Positions 19,836 through 30,612 of a stretch of DNA of 64,000 nt are shown here, in pieces. The position numbers were made by a program, and so were the translations under genes. Below the pieces are notes generated by a model. It did no database searches and was not told the DNA's origin. It worked only from the letters and a program-made list of their open reading frames with translations. The DNA is from Leishmania infantum JPCM5. Its lineage: Eukaryota > Euglenozoa > Kinetoplastea > Trypanosomatida > Trypanosomatidae. The stretch is from the NCBI RefSeq assembly GCF_000002875.2, contig NC_009392.2:418501-482500 (forward strand), read 5' to 3'. Each line of letters opens with the position of its first letter. The stretch's first letter is position 1.

Positions 19836-20951
19836 ATGTCCGTCTCTCCTCTCTGCGATCAGCTGAAGCGCATCGAGAAGGCGTACTTCTACCAGCCGGG
19901 CAAGATGACGGAGGTACATGCGATGAGTGGGACCGTGAGCCCGCACACGGAGAAACGCGACTACTCGCGCCCGTTCTGCCTAGTCTCCGGTAACGGGAAT
20001 CGTCCGCTGGCAGAGGCGGTGGCGCTCCTGATGGGCACCCACACCCACCACACGTCTGTGACGCAGTACTCTAACGGCGAGGTGAACGTGCGCATCAACG
20101 AGTGCGTGCTCGGCGCTGATGTCTACATCATTCAGAGCACCACCGGAAACGAGATCATCGACATTAATACGGCGCTCATGGAGCTGCTCCTGCTGATCCG
20201 CAAGATGCGTCTGAGCAATGCAAAGAGTGTGACCGTCATCGCCCCCTTTTTCGGGTACGCTCGCCAGGACCGAAAGACGAACCTGCGCGGCCCCATCTCC
20301 GCCTCCGTGGTCGCGCGCATGATCGTGAAGATGGGCGTAAACCGTCTTGCCTCTCTGGACCTGCACTCGAACCAGATTCAAGGTTTTTTCGACAACATTC
20401 CGGTAGACAACCTTCTCATGGCACACGAGTTTGCGCGGTACCTGCACGACCAGCCGTGGTTCAACGTCGATCAAATGGTGGTCGTCTCGCCTGATGCGGG
20501 CGGTGTGGAGCGGGCAAAGCAGCTGGCCGATATTCTGCAGGTGGGCCGCATCGTCACCATCGTGAAGCGGCGCATTGCGGCTGGAAAGGTGGACACGATG
20601 CAGAGCGTGGGTGAGGTGGCCGGCTTCACTTGCATCATCGTAGACGACATGATCGACACCGGCGGCACACTGGTGAAGGCATGTGAGCTTCTGAAGGAAC
20701 TCGGCGCGGTGCGCGTGATGGCGTGTTGCACGCACGGCATCCTCACAAACCCCTGCCCGGATCGCATCAACAACTGCAGCGCCCTTGAGCAGCTTGTGGT
20801 GTCCGACTCCATCCCGCAAGAGGAGCACCAAAAGGTGATCTCCAAGTTGAAGGTGCTCACCATTGCGCCTCTTATCGCGGCCGTCATTCACCAGTACTTG
20901 AACGAGAAAAGCGTCAGCTCCCTCTTCCCTCCCTCACTGCGGGACAGCTAA
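19836..20951 (+). CDS. Ribose-phosphate pyrophosphokinase (PRPP synthetase)
   Basis: 371 residues. It makes 5-phosphoribosyl-1-pyrophosphate from ribose 5-phosphate and ATP, for purine salvage, pyrimidine and cofactor synthesis. Visible class I PRPS features are YSNGEVNVRINE (substrate region), the FFGYARQDRK motif (ATP-binding region), VVVSPDAGGVERAK, the flexible catalytic loop IVKRRIAAGKV, and the ribose-5-phosphate/PRPP loop VDDMIDTGGTL at about 269-279. There is an N-terminal extension of about 45 residues compared with bacterial enzymes. Kinetoplastids carry several PRPS isoforms, some glycosomal. The C terminus here, SLFPPSLRDS, is not a clear PTS1, so location is uncertain. Confidence 0.93.
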   Translation: MSVSPLCDQLKRIEKAYFYQPGKMTEVHAMSGTVSPHTEKRDYSRPFCLVSGNGNRPLAEAVALLMGTHTHHTSVTQYSNGEVNVRINECVLGADVYIIQSTTGNEIIDINTALMELLLLIRKMRLSNAKSVTVIAPFFGYARQDRKTNLRGPISASVVARMIVKMGVNRLASLDLHSNQIQGFFDNIPVDNLLMAHEFARYLHDQPWFNVDQMVVVSPDAGGVERAKQLADILQVGRIVTIVKRRIAAGKVDTMQSVGEVAGFTCIIVDDMIDTGGTLVKACELLKELGAVRVMACCTHGILTNPCPDRINNCSALEQLVVSDSIPQEEHQKVISKLKVLTIAPLIAAVIHQYLNEKSVSSLFPPSLRDS

Positions 20952-22502
20952 GGAAGGTGTGAGCGTGAAGTCACACGCGCACCTTTCTTGGTCACAGCAT
21001 ACAGGAGACAAGACGAAAAAAAAATGAATTAATGAGTGCGTTCAGCCCCTCACATCTCCAGCGGCACCTTTGCATGCCTGCGCCCGTCTCTCGCTCGCTT
21101 TTCTTCCATAATTGCTGCTGCTGCCGCCTCCTTTCGCCTGCCGCAAGCACCGACACATACGGACACACACACACAACCGAAGAAGTGGGCAAGAAAGGGC
21201 AAGGGTGGCCTCCCTCTTCCTCCCTCCTCACCGACCGCAGCGCTGACGATGCCACGAGAAACCAACGTGTTGATGGTCAAGGACTTAAAACTATGTTTGT
21301 GTGTGTGTGTGTGTGATAATCTTCCCGTGGACGTCTTCACTGTGCTTGGCTGGCTTGGCTTGCCGTGCCTTCTCTCCTACTATTTTAGGTTTTTGGTGGT
21401 CTTGCGTCGACGCGTCTAAACACATTCGCGTGTTTTGGCTCTCTACAAAACAGAGAAGAGGGAAAAAGGGGGGGGTGTGCCGTCGTGTTTTTGCCCCCCC
21501 CCCCTTCCCTACACACACACACACACACGGACACAGACAAAGACAGACCTGCTTCTGATCAAACTGGGAACATGGTTGCACAGGCGCCGTGATCCATGAC
21601 TGGGAGTTGCACATCCTTGGAGGCCTTGCGAGGGTATTAGCGGAGAGGGGGAGGGGAAGAGGGGAGGAAGCGTGCGTCACGTCAAGTGTGAACTCTGTCT
21701 TGCCTCTCCTCTCTTTCTCTCTGGAGGATTCCGTGCAATATCTTTGTTTAGTGCGGAAATGTGCGTTGCCGAGGGATCGCTACCTCTTTCGCCGTTCTCT
21801 CGGAGTCCTCTGTTCAAGGGCAGCCTGGCATACGGGGTCACACGCTGGAGATGCTCGTGCGACCCTTTTATGCGTGGGCATGCGGGTAGGACAGGCGAAG
21901 AAAGTATACCACCGCCACAACTCCTCCTCTACTGTTTTCTCCCCTTTTGCACCCTTCTCCTTCCACCTCTACCCGCTTCCTCCGTTGCACACGCCCACGC
22001 CCTCGCGTCGCAAGAGGACGCCCCAGAAGACGAAGCGGCCAAGAGGCAAAGAGCCCATCTCGTTTTCGCCGCGTGCGTGCGTGTGAACAGTAGTGCACCC
22101 GTGCGGCGGTGCAGCTCTCACAACACTCTCGAGTGCCTCGTCTCCTCCCTCCCTCCCAACTGCCTCCCTCAAAAAAAAAGATTCATCTTGCTTTTTTTTG
22201 CTTTGTGCTGCGCGTGCAACTGACAGACATAGACGCACGCACCCGCACCCACACGCACACGGTGGCATCTTACTCTTCTGCTTCCACGTGCGTGCACGCA
22301 TGTGGTACGTGATACAACCCATAGACACACTCACACCCACCCACCCACCCACACACAGGACCTACACGCACACCCTGATTTGCCCCTCCCCTCTCTCTTT
22401 CTCGCGTGTCTCTCATACACGTACGCATTCCATCTTTCCCTTGTACTTCTCCCGCTTCCCCCCTTCCCCCACCAACCAACTTTACCACACCTGTGCTCAC
22501 AG
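20952..22502. repeat. 1.55-kb spacer with hairpin and dinucleotide repeats
   Basis: It begins with an interrupted stem-loop (20954-20985, listed separately). Dinucleotide runs: (GT)n at 21299-21314, (AC)n at 21511-21528 and an ACCC/CACC-rich stretch at 22326-22356. Long C/T-rich runs at 22379-22420 and 22433-22470 precede the next ATG. No gene supported. Confidence 0.5.
20954..20985 (+). other. Interrupted stem-loop directly after the PRPP synthetase stop
   Basis: AAGGTG (20954-20959) pairs with CACCTT (20980-20985). Inside it GCGTG (20963-20967) pairs with CACGC (20974-20978), leaving a 6-nt loop AAGTCA and a small internal loop. It starts 3 nt after the stop codon. Seen in sequence; a role in mRNA stability or readout is speculative. 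Confidence 0.45.
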
Positions 22503-25343
22503 ATGACGTCGCTGACTCTCAGAGAGATCGGGGCCACCAACAACGTCGCAGAGGATCACGACGTCCTAGAGCTCTTCGCAGCGTGTCGCGAGAGCGTGGT
22601 CCACGTGGCGGCGTCGCACCTGCTGCCATATCATGTCGCAGTGACCACGAGAAATGGTTTTGTCGAGCTCATCGACACTGCCACTGGTGAGTTTCGTCTT
22701 TTCCTGACGTATCTCGACCGAATTCCTCTTGATGCCTCGCTGCGGTGCTTCTCACTTGTGCCTAGCCTCTACGCGGCCTCGCAGCAGCATCACCATCGCC
22801 GTCCTCAGCACCACCTCCTCTACTCCCTTTCCTACTCCAACGAGCTCCTGCTGGGAAACGTGGAGACGGGCGCGGTGCGTGTCTTCGCAACGTGTGAGAG
22901 CCGGCCAAGTGTCGTGCAGTGTGATGGTGACTACATCATCTGTGGCGAGGGGACCGGAAAGGTGACGGTGTGGCGCACGAGTGTGGAGGGGGAGTGGGAC
23001 GCGCGATATGCCTCTAGCTCTGCCGCATCCACTTCCCTATTGCCGCCTCTGTGGAAGGCTTGTCTCTTTGATAGCACCGTCGTCTGTGCGAATCTCCATC
23101 GAGATCAGCTCGTGTGCTGCTCGGCAGACTACCGCTGCGTCGTGGCGTGCGTGGAGGACGGGGTTGTGCGTGCCACTCTGCCGCTCGACCTGAACCAGGC
23201 GGTGGCTGTGTTCGCTCTGACGATGCCGTCGATGGCATCGTTGCTGCACAAAAGCCTAGTCGTGTGCCTCACCTCGCGCATCTCCATCTTCACATCGAGG
23301 CCGGCCCGCGACACGGCTGCCTCAGCGCAGCTCTCCCCGTCTTCTGTGCCGACCGCAGAGCACTTGGAGTGCTGGACGCGCCAAGGGGACTGCGCTGTCG
23401 AACGAGAGGAGGTGGCGTGCGCTTCATGTCTCGGCGGCTATCTGGCAACTGGCACCATCTCTGGGTTGGTGTTACTGTACTCCTGTGACGCTGCTGAGCC
23501 GCTGGTGAAGGAGTTGGTGCGCTTCAACGTCGGCTATGGTGTCACGGGCATACAGCTTTTCCCCAACGACACACTCCTTGTCGTCACATCGGTTGGCGAT
23601 GTCTGGCGATGGCCGCTGTGCGATTTGCTGCGCAACGCGGGCGCGAGCGGCGCAGAAGGCGAGAAAGATGAGGCGACGGAGGCGGAGCCGACAGCTGCTT
23701 CACACCAGCCTCCGCTGCCGTTGGCCGCACCACGGGTGCCAGCGGCTCCGTCTCCGCAGGACAAAACCCTCCATACTGAGCCGCGTGTGCCTGCCCCCCC
23801 GCACGAGGTGAGCTACACCCAGGAGGGTGACACAGAGGACCGCAGCTTCTCAGCCCACGACACCTCGACTCTGGGACACACACCGCAGAGAGAGCGCGAG
23901 GCAACAGCAAGGGTAGAGGAAATTGTCACCGCGGTATGCGTCGACGCCGACGCCCCTTTAGTCGGTGCCCGCAGTGACGCTGAAGAGCAGGGCACCCCAT
24001 CGGTGCATCTCTCTACCGCATCTGCGTCTCTTCGGGCCCTGAGCGCTTCATCCGAGAACGACGGTGACGAGGACCACCCGAACGAGCGCGGCAATAGCAG
24101 CACAGACATGGACGCGCGCCGCGCCGAGCCAGCGACGGTTTCGTGCCTTCCGCCGCCGCCTCCGCTCGCGTCGCCGACGGTTTCAGATAAGTTCGATGAG
24201 AAGAGAGGCGCCGGTGGTGTGGCTCGGTGCGCCACCGAGTTTCAGCGGCGGACCCTCTACGACCCGGAGCAGAGCACTGAAGAGCTGGGGGTGGTGGACA
24301 TGGGCGTGCCGTTCAGTGCTGCTGAAAATTCGGCTGACCTGAGTCACGATGACCTGCGCATCGCCGTCTCACCACCTTCCACTGCAGACACCACCGCCCA
24401 CCACGACGCAGCATTGGATGGCAGCGGCGCAGACGTACCGGAGGTGACAGCGAGGGGGCCAGCCGCAGGCGCAGCAGCACTAGCAGCCAAGGAGGGGACG
24501 ATCAGTGACAAGGACATTCAGCCCTTCCAGAGCAACCACGGCGACCTCCGCGACACCGCTGGTGTGACGCAAGGTACTGTCCACAGCAGCCCAGGTATTG
24601 CAAGCAGACAGGGAACGAGCATGAAGGCTGCCGTGGACGACCTGGAGCTCGAGTTCGCGCACGCAATGAAGCGACTGCTAGGGCCAACTGTGGGCGTTGA
24701 AGGCCTCCGCAAGGACCGTCGTATGAATCCTCGCAAGGTGGCTGGTGTTCTCGCCAACCTCACGAACCAGCAGGCAGCCGCAGCGGGTGCCAAAGGGCTC
24801 TCCCATGAGGCGCCGTCGCAGCCACGTGCACTCGAGGGGTCGAACAGTACCAAGTTGCTGGAGGAGAAACGGGCGACGCTAGAGGCAGCCGCATTCGACT
24901 TCGAAGCGTACCGGCAGGCTCACCGCTTGGAGGTGGATGCTCTACAGTATCACCACCCTGTGCGGGCTCCTACCTACACCCTGCAGGATCATGTCTTTGA
25001 CGCCGTTGAGTCTGCGGGACGTCTTTGCGACAAGGAGGCCGGGAGAGCCACTGGAGCCTCAGGGAATGCCGCTGCCACTCTCCCCGCAGCGCCAGAGGAT
25101 GAGTTACGCGACGTGACGTACGGCAAGGTGAAGTGGACTCTTGACCCTCAAATCGCTGAGGAGCGTCGGCGCGGCGGGCCAGAGATGGCGCAGCACCACT
25201 GCGATCACTTGATCTTTTCGACTCCGTACCCCACGAAGACAACAGTGCTGTTTGCCGAGGAGGCGCCTCTCATGCCCAGCACAGCGTGGGAGGAGGTTCT
25301 CTTGCTGCCGCTGCCGCTCCCCCCCGCTCCCTCCGTCTTCTAG
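22503..25343 (+). CDS. Large conserved hypothetical protein, N-terminal beta-propeller-like
   Basis: 946 residues from ATG 22503; the open frame upstream (from 22302) encodes only Thr/His/Pro low-complexity matching spacer DNA, so it is excluded. Residues 1-400 show repeated short beta-strand patterns typical of WD-type blades (VELIDTATGEF, LLLGNVETGAVRVF, YIICGEGTGKVTVWRT, GYLATGTISGLVLLYSCD, LLVVTSVGDVWRWPL). Residues about 400-730 are Ala/Glu/Ser/Pro-rich and probably disordered. The C-terminal 200 residues (FDFEAYRQAHRLEVDAL onward) look folded and may be a conserved interaction region. No family was recognised; a scaffold role in trafficking or the flagellum would be a guess. Confidence 0.7.
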   Translation: MTSLTLREIGATNNVAEDHDVLELFAACRESVVHVAASHLLPYHVAVTTRNGFVELIDTATGEFRLFLTYLDRIPLDASLRCFSLVPSLYAASQQHHHRRPQHHLLYSLSYSNELLLGNVETGAVRVFATCESRPSVVQCDGDYIICGEGTGKVTVWRTSVEGEWDARYASSSAASTSLLPPLWKACLFDSTVVCANLHRDQLVCCSADYRCVVACVEDGVVRATLPLDLNQAVAVFALTMPSMASLLHKSLVVCLTSRISIFTSRPARDTAASAQLSPSSVPTAEHLECWTRQGDCAVEREEVACASCLGGYLATGTISGLVLLYSCDAAEPLVKELVRFNVGYGVTGIQLFPNDTLLVVTSVGDVWRWPLCDLLRNAGASGAEGEKDEATEAEPTAASHQPPLPLAAPRVPAAPSPQDKTLHTEPRVPAPPHEVSYTQEGDTEDRSFSAHDTSTLGHTPQREREATARVEEIVTAVCVDADAPLVGARSDAEEQGTPSVHLSTASASLRALSASSENDGDEDHPNERGNSSTDMDARRAEPATVSCLPPPPPLASPTVSDKFDEKRGAGGVARCATEFQRRTLYDPEQSTEELGVVDMGVPFSAAENSADLSHDDLRIAVSPPSTADTTAHHDAALDGSGADVPEVTARGPAAGAAALAAKEGTISDKDIQPFQSNHGDLRDTAGVTQGTVHSSPGIASRQGTSMKAAVDDLELEFAHAMKRLLGPTVGVEGLRKDRRMNPRKVAGVLANLTNQQAAAAGAKGLSHEAPSQPRALEGSNSTKLLEEKRATLEAAAFDFEAYRQAHRLEVDALQYHHPVRAPTYTLQDHVFDAVESAGRLCDKEAGRATGASGNAAATLPAAPEDELRDVTYGKVKWTLDPQIAEERRRGGPEMAQHHCDHLIFSTPYPTKTTVLFAEEAPLMPSTAWEEVLLLPLPLPPAPSVF

Positions 25344-26274
25344 GGCACTTCACTGGGAGGGACTTCCGTGCTTTCACGGACTTGTGCGCTTCTCGCTTCG
25401 CTCTTTCGCAGGCATCCGACCAGCCCCACTACCACAAACATTCCATGCCACACTGCCATTGCCGCGGCCAACGCGGTCGCGCACGCGCTCAAAGGGCAGA
25501 GGAGGGGGGGGTAGGGAGGCTCCCCTCTTCAACAACGGATTCTTTTGATGCTTGTGCCCTTTGGCATCCGTGAAGGGGTGCGCTTGCTGTGTCCTCGTTA
25601 CGGGAGAGAGCAAGTGAGTTTGGCAGAAGACGAGAGAGGGAGAGAGGAGCAGTTCCGCTTACGTGTTATGTCTCCCCCGACTTCTCTCCAACGCGCATGT
25701 GGCTACACCTTTCACATCAAGCTTGCGGCAGACGTAGCTGTTGCCTGTGTCCTTCTCGCCGCCGCGTCGTCTGTTCGTCGTCCGTCTTTGCGTCTTGGGT
25801 GGATGCGACTGCAGGCGATACCTGGCCGCTGTCTGTCTGCCTTTCGACGCGCTGTGCTGTGCCACCCCTCCTTTCATCGTCTCGTCGTTTTCCCCCCTCC
25901 CTTCCCAACGTGAAGGGCAGCAACACCACGCACGGGTGGGGTACTTTCGCGTCACCAGTAAACAAACAACACGAGTAAAGAGGGTGAAGCCGTTCACGGA
26001 CTTTGCTCATTTCCAACGTCCACACACACAGACGTGTCTGCACCAAGTCTGCACCGTCTCCCTCCATCACCGCCCACTTTCTCTCTCTTCCCCCCTGGAA
26101 GCCGCAGATTGCGCTTGAGGTCTGTGAGGTTGGACTTGCAGCTAAGACCTAGCCCCTCCATCCAATCACGCTTGAGTTGAATGCACAGGTACACATACAC
26201 ATGCACATACATACGTCTATCCACCTAGACTCTGATTCAGTTGCGTGGCATTGCCAACTATCATCATTACCATA
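25344..26274. other. 0.93-kb spacer
   Basis: C/T-rich tracts at 25884-25903 and 26070-26098 precede the SEC3-like gene and are likely processing signals. An in-frame GTG at 26245 would lengthen the next gene, but no ATG supports it. Nothing else seen. Confidence 0.45.
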
Positions 26275-29200
26275 ATGAGCCGATACAAGGAGCTCCAACC
26301 CGCCATCGACGGCGTCTTTCACCAGCGTGGCGAGGAGGTGGTGGCCCACGAGATGGTGTCAGAGATCAGCAGCAAGAAAAAGGCATCGACGCCGCGACTG
26401 CTCATCCTATCGCACTTCCTCGGCAGAAGCGGTGGCGCCACGCTCAGCATCGTCACGGTCGACCCAAGCGGACAGCGAGTGAAGATCAAGTCTGCCTTCG
26501 CCGTGGATCGGCTGGTCAACATCTCGAACGAGGGCAGCTTCGATGCAACCTTCAACTTTGGCGCCAGCGGCGTGCTGTCCGTCAGCTTCGAGTCGCACAT
26601 CCAACGGGAGATGTTTGTCGCTGCCGCCCGCCGCATCCGCGCGACGCCGTCATCATCCTCTGGGGCCCGTGAGAGCTACGTTGACAACCGACTGAGCACC
26701 ATTCGCGGTGTGCTCACAGAGGCGGTGGGTGCTCAGGTAGAAGCTGACGCTGCGGCGCGCGTGCGGAAGCTGCGGCAGGACAAGCGGCGCATCTTCTCCA
26801 CGGAGGAGGAGAAGCACCTGCTGCGCCACATTGGCAATAACGGAGCCGGGTTCGACGACATCAAGCAGTTCCAGGAGATTCTCCTTCGCCAGCAGAAGAG
26901 CTCCGAGCTCAGATCGCTCAACCTGCTGACCACCTCCGAGGCTGTGTGGCAGGAGGCGCAGCAGCAGGTGCAGGACCTCGTCCAGGACGTGGAGGAGGTG
27001 GGGCAGCGCATTGAGGAGTACTCGACTCACCTTCTCTCCAAGAAGAGCGTCCTTCAGCAGGTGGAACACGACAACAACACACTGCAGCGACGACAGCAAA
27101 ACCTGGAGGCCCTGTACATTATGATGTCCGACCTGCGCGACCAACTACGGCTCGCGCCGGCGACGATGGCGCTGCTGAGTCGACTGCGCACCGTACCAGA
27201 GGATGGCCTCGTGGCCTTCTTCTCCGAAGGCAGCAACGCGGTGACGCTTTCGGTGGCGATGAAGCACATGCAGGGTGTGCTGCACAACCCGAAGCTGGAC
27301 AGTGACTTTCCCATCACCGCTGTTGCAGAGCGGAAGGCTTTTTTCCTGGAGCAGCGCAAGATGATCACGCAGCGCTCCAAGTCGTATATTATGGCCATCA
27401 TCGGGTCCTTCGAGGCAACGTACCTCGCAGACAAGTCGAGATACAGTCGCGACGCGTCGCTTGTGTGGCGGCTGCACGTCGAGCTGGCACACAAACTGTT
27501 GAACATCAGCGATGTTATCCGTGCACTGGACCGCATCGACGTGGAAGGCTTCAATAACGCACTGCGCAAGTATCGAACGAGCATGCAGAGGGTCTACGCA
27601 CTCGAGATCACGCACTTCTTCAAGTGTCTTAAGAAGCAGGTGAAGAAGGTGAACACCTGGCGCGGCCCTTTTCTGCTCGGCACCTCCGAGTCGCGCAAGG
27701 AGGCTATGTCGATGCGGATGGAGACGGCCCAGTCTGGTGAGACGCCGCGCATGTATTCCCGCGGCAGCCAGTCAACGCCGGCGCTCACCCCTCGCATGAT
27801 GCGCTTTGGCGACGACTCCGACTACGGGGCCGGCGCCGGTGGCCGGGCAGCCTCTGGCCTTGGCGGCAGCGAAGACCGCACGCACCTTTCCCTGCAGTTT
27901 CCATCCGTGGCAGACCTGAGCATGGAGGGCAGCGTGCCTGCCTCCGCAATCGAGCTGTACCAGAGCGCGAACACACTGCGCCGGCTGGACGCACGGGCGG
28001 AAACGTCGTCGGTTATGAGCGGGATGAAGTCCCTCAACCCCGCCAGCACCAGCGGTGGCGGGTACGTGCGACCTGATCTCGCCTTCGCCATTGCGCTAGA
28101 ATCATCTGTGCTCGCGGTGATTCACGAAGAGGTGATCCTTAGCCGCTGCTTCAACCTCTTCAGCGACCCGGCAGAGAAGAGCGGCAACGACGAAGACGCT
28201 GCAGCCCCTGCAAATGCCGGCGCCAACCCGCAGGCAGACGACTCTAAGAGGACAGGCGCTGCCACTCCCAGAGGAGCTGCCGGGGCGGACCGCGCGCAGA
28301 TGAAGCAGGAGTCCTTGCTCGAGCTCTTTGGCGGCGCCGACGCGGACCACCTCGTGCGCACTCTGCAAGGGACATCACGTAGCGCCAGCGTGCAGAACTC
28401 TCGCTCGAGCAGCCAGGACATCGGCCTGCCACCTCGCCCTCCTCCGGCAGGGTACGGCGGCGACCGCCGGGGCCATGGCGGGTCTTCCTTCCCGCACCGT
28501 CGGACGTGGAGCGGGGCGTCGTTGTCGGGGTACGGCCGCGAGAGCAACTCCAGCGACGGCGACGACGTGGACGGCGGTGGCCCCGTAGACGAGTGCAGCC
28601 GCGCCTCTCGCATCGCGCTGCACCGCAACTTCCTCATTCGCACGATGCGTGACCTGGCGCTTTTCTTTGTCGAGAAGTGCGACCGCATCTACTGTGTTCC
28701 CATCCTGTGCATGATACGCGCCTACCGCTCCACCGCGGCCGACAAGGCCATGCTGCCATCGAAGAGTGCCTTCTGCCAGGCAATGCTGGCAGAGGTGGAG
28801 ACGGTGATGGTGGGCGGCATGATGCGGTTTGTGGCGGAGCAGACCGACTCTATTCACCGGTGCCGCAAACGGTACGTGGTGCGTCCCACGGCGCTGCTGC
28901 ATTGCTTCTCTAAGATGCCGGCCCTCTTCATGCGGTTTGAGGCGGTGCACAACGCCCTCGCGCGCAACGTGTGCGACCGCACCGAGTACGCCTCCATCGC
29001 GCTGAGTCTCGTCGATCAGTCCTTCGATGCCTTGGACCAGATTACAAGCGTGAAGGCCACCGGCGAGGACCAGAATGCGGAGCAGCTGAAGCTGAACAAA
29101 CTCATTGCACAGAAGGTGCACTCCGTTCTGGATGGCGTGGAGGCGGACGCCCACTCGCTCAAGTGGGTCTTTATTCAGCAGTATCGGCACCAGTCGTTCT

Positions 29201-29709
29201 TCTGCGCCTTCTACTCGACCATGCCAAGCGACAGCTTTGCCGTGGAGCTGCTGCAAGACCACTACACATCGGCGAAAGAGAAGCGGGACCGCTACGAGGA
29301 GCTGTACCTAACGCGTGTGCTCCTCGTGCGCAGCTTCCCGGTTTTCGGGGCCTTCGCGCTCTCCGCCGAGGACCTCTCGATGATCTACTCAAAGGAGGAG
29401 CTGCGACATCACAAAGCCCTCTCCGCGGATGCTGTCAAGAAGGTCGTTGGCGGACTCGAGAAGGAGATGCGCTCCGGTGTGCGGGCAAGCGCGGCGCGGA
29501 TGAAGAAGCACTTTTTGTGCGATGTAGACCTCAACGGCAACGAGGCCTCTTTCCACACCACGCTGCTGCAGCGGACCTGGCAGCACTTCTCGACACTGCT
29601 GCTGCACAAGTTCGACTTTCTGGCAGAGATGCTCACATGGCCGGCGTATCACGGCATTTCCATGCCCGTGGCCCGCTCCGACGTTGTGGAGATGCTCGCG
29701 GCGTACTAG
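26275..29709 (+). CDS. Probable exocyst complex subunit SEC3 (EXOC1-like)
   Basis: 1144 residues. The N-terminal about 130 residues show a beta-rich PH-like pattern (RLLILSHFLG, VKIKSAFAVDRLVNISNEG, FGASGVLSVSFES, then the helix REMFVAAARRI), like the Sec3 lipid- and Rho-binding domain. A long coiled coil follows at about 220-300 (QDLVQDVEEVGQRIEEYS, then VEHDNNTLQRRQQNLEALY), a position and spacing typical of the Sec3 core. A low-complexity insert (about 480-790, Ser/Gly-rich) interrupts the middle. The C-terminal helical region (about 795-1140) would be the helical-bundle rod. Exocyst tethers secretory vesicles to the plasma membrane; in trypanosomatids this means the flagellar pocket. The alternative is another tethering-complex subunit with a similar layout. 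Confidence 0.65.
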   Translation: MSRYKELQPAIDGVFHQRGEEVVAHEMVSEISSKKKASTPRLLILSHFLGRSGGATLSIVTVDPSGQRVKIKSAFAVDRLVNISNEGSFDATFNFGASGVLSVSFESHIQREMFVAAARRIRATPSSSSGARESYVDNRLSTIRGVLTEAVGAQVEADAAARVRKLRQDKRRIFSTEEEKHLLRHIGNNGAGFDDIKQFQEILLRQQKSSELRSLNLLTTSEAVWQEAQQQVQDLVQDVEEVGQRIEEYSTHLLSKKSVLQQVEHDNNTLQRRQQNLEALYIMMSDLRDQLRLAPATMALLSRLRTVPEDGLVAFFSEGSNAVTLSVAMKHMQGVLHNPKLDSDFPITAVAERKAFFLEQRKMITQRSKSYIMAIIGSFEATYLADKSRYSRDASLVWRLHVELAHKLLNISDVIRALDRIDVEGFNNALRKYRTSMQRVYALEITHFFKCLKKQVKKVNTWRGPFLLGTSESRKEAMSMRMETAQSGETPRMYSRGSQSTPALTPRMMRFGDDSDYGAGAGGRAASGLGGSEDRTHLSLQFPSVADLSMEGSVPASAIELYQSANTLRRLDARAETSSVMSGMKSLNPASTSGGGYVRPDLAFAIALESSVLAVIHEEVILSRCFNLFSDPAEKSGNDEDAAAPANAGANPQADDSKRTGAATPRGAAGADRAQMKQESLLELFGGADADHLVRTLQGTSRSASVQNSRSSSQDIGLPPRPPPAGYGGDRRGHGGSSFPHRRTWSGASLSGYGRESNSSDGDDVDGGGPVDECSRASRIALHRNFLIRTMRDLALFFVEKCDRIYCVPILCMIRAYRSTAADKAMLPSKSAFCQAMLAEVETVMVGGMMRFVAEQTDSIHRCRKRYVVRPTALLHCFSKMPALFMRFEAVHNALARNVCDRTEYASIALSLVDQSFDALDQITSVKATGEDQNAEQLKLNKLIAQKVHSVLDGVEADAHSLKWVFIQQYRHQSFFCAFYSTMPSDSFAVELLQDHYTSAKEKRDRYEELYLTRVLLVRSFPVFGAFALSAEDLSMIYSKEELRHHKALSADAVKKVVGGLEKEMRSGVRASAARMKKHFLCDVDLNGNEASFHTTLLQRTWQHFSTLLLHKFDFLAEMLTWPAYHGISMPVARSDVVEMLAAY

Positions 29710-30612
29710 AGAGTGGGAGTGGTCCAGCAGCAGCAGCCCATGATGGTGTCGGCACGTAAGGCAGCATCACCGCCGCTAACGTTGCGGAGTAGATAGGAGA
29801 AGCACTGCAGCGTAAGCGAGAGATGGCGCAGGACTTGCACTTCTCCGTCCCCGTAAACACCTGTCACACTCGTCATGCTCTGCATGTCCCCGAGCGGCTC
29901 TACTGTTTGGTTTCGCTCTTTTTTCGCCATCCGGTTCTGCTCATGGTGCTCTCCCCCTTCGACTCCGCTTCGTCTGCCTGCACGCGTGCAGACGTATGCA
30001 GGCTCATGCGTGTGTGTGCTTGCTTGCTTTTTCGGCCTGCTCTGTCTCCGTCTGCATGTCGCCAGGCTTCTCCCATCACTCCCTCTTGTGTCGTGCGTGT
30101 ATGTGGGCGTGGGGGAGAGATGGAGATGGGTGCATGGGGGCGGCATTTATGCGAGCTTTCGACCCTCCGATGAAGGCCACACGCCAGAATGCACACACCT
30201 GTCCACCCACCCACATGCATAGAGAGAGGCCCATCTCTACGTTGCACTTGCTCGTCCTTCGCTGCTCTTGCCAGCAGTTGCGTGCACAGCTGCGGGAAGA
30301 GTTGGGAAGCGAACCACTCACAAAACGGGGCATCGAACGAAGAAGACCCAGGTGAGTACAGGACGGCTTCGCTTGCCATGATAGAGCCCGTGCGTGTCTC
30401 CGCGAACGCCGACGACTGCCGTTTCGTGGGCCCGCCGTCGCCTTCACTCTTCTTTCTCTTTTCGTCTGTTGCGTTTTCGATCAAGGGAAAAGCGTTGCAA
30501 GACACGCACACACGCACACACGCACACACGCACACACGAACGACCACAGAAAGGAAAGAGGTGAGACACCCAGGAGGCAAAAGGAAAGGCTGTGGTGAGG
30601 GGACACGCAGCA
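29710..30612. repeat. 0.9-kb spacer with ACACACGC tandem repeat
   Basis: Holds about four copies of an 8-bp ACACACGC unit at about 30502-30538, close to the start of the next gene and probably in its 5' untranslated region. No gene supported. Confidence 0.5.

Noticed and set aside
22302..22502. Possible N-terminal extension of the 946-residue protein
   Set aside because: No ATG; encodes Thr/His/Pro repeats from the spacer, and would require a GTG start, not expected in these nuclei.
30502..30538. CRISPR-like regular repeats
   Set aside because: The ACACACGC units are directly adjacent with no spacers; it is a simple tandem repeat in a eukaryotic spacer.
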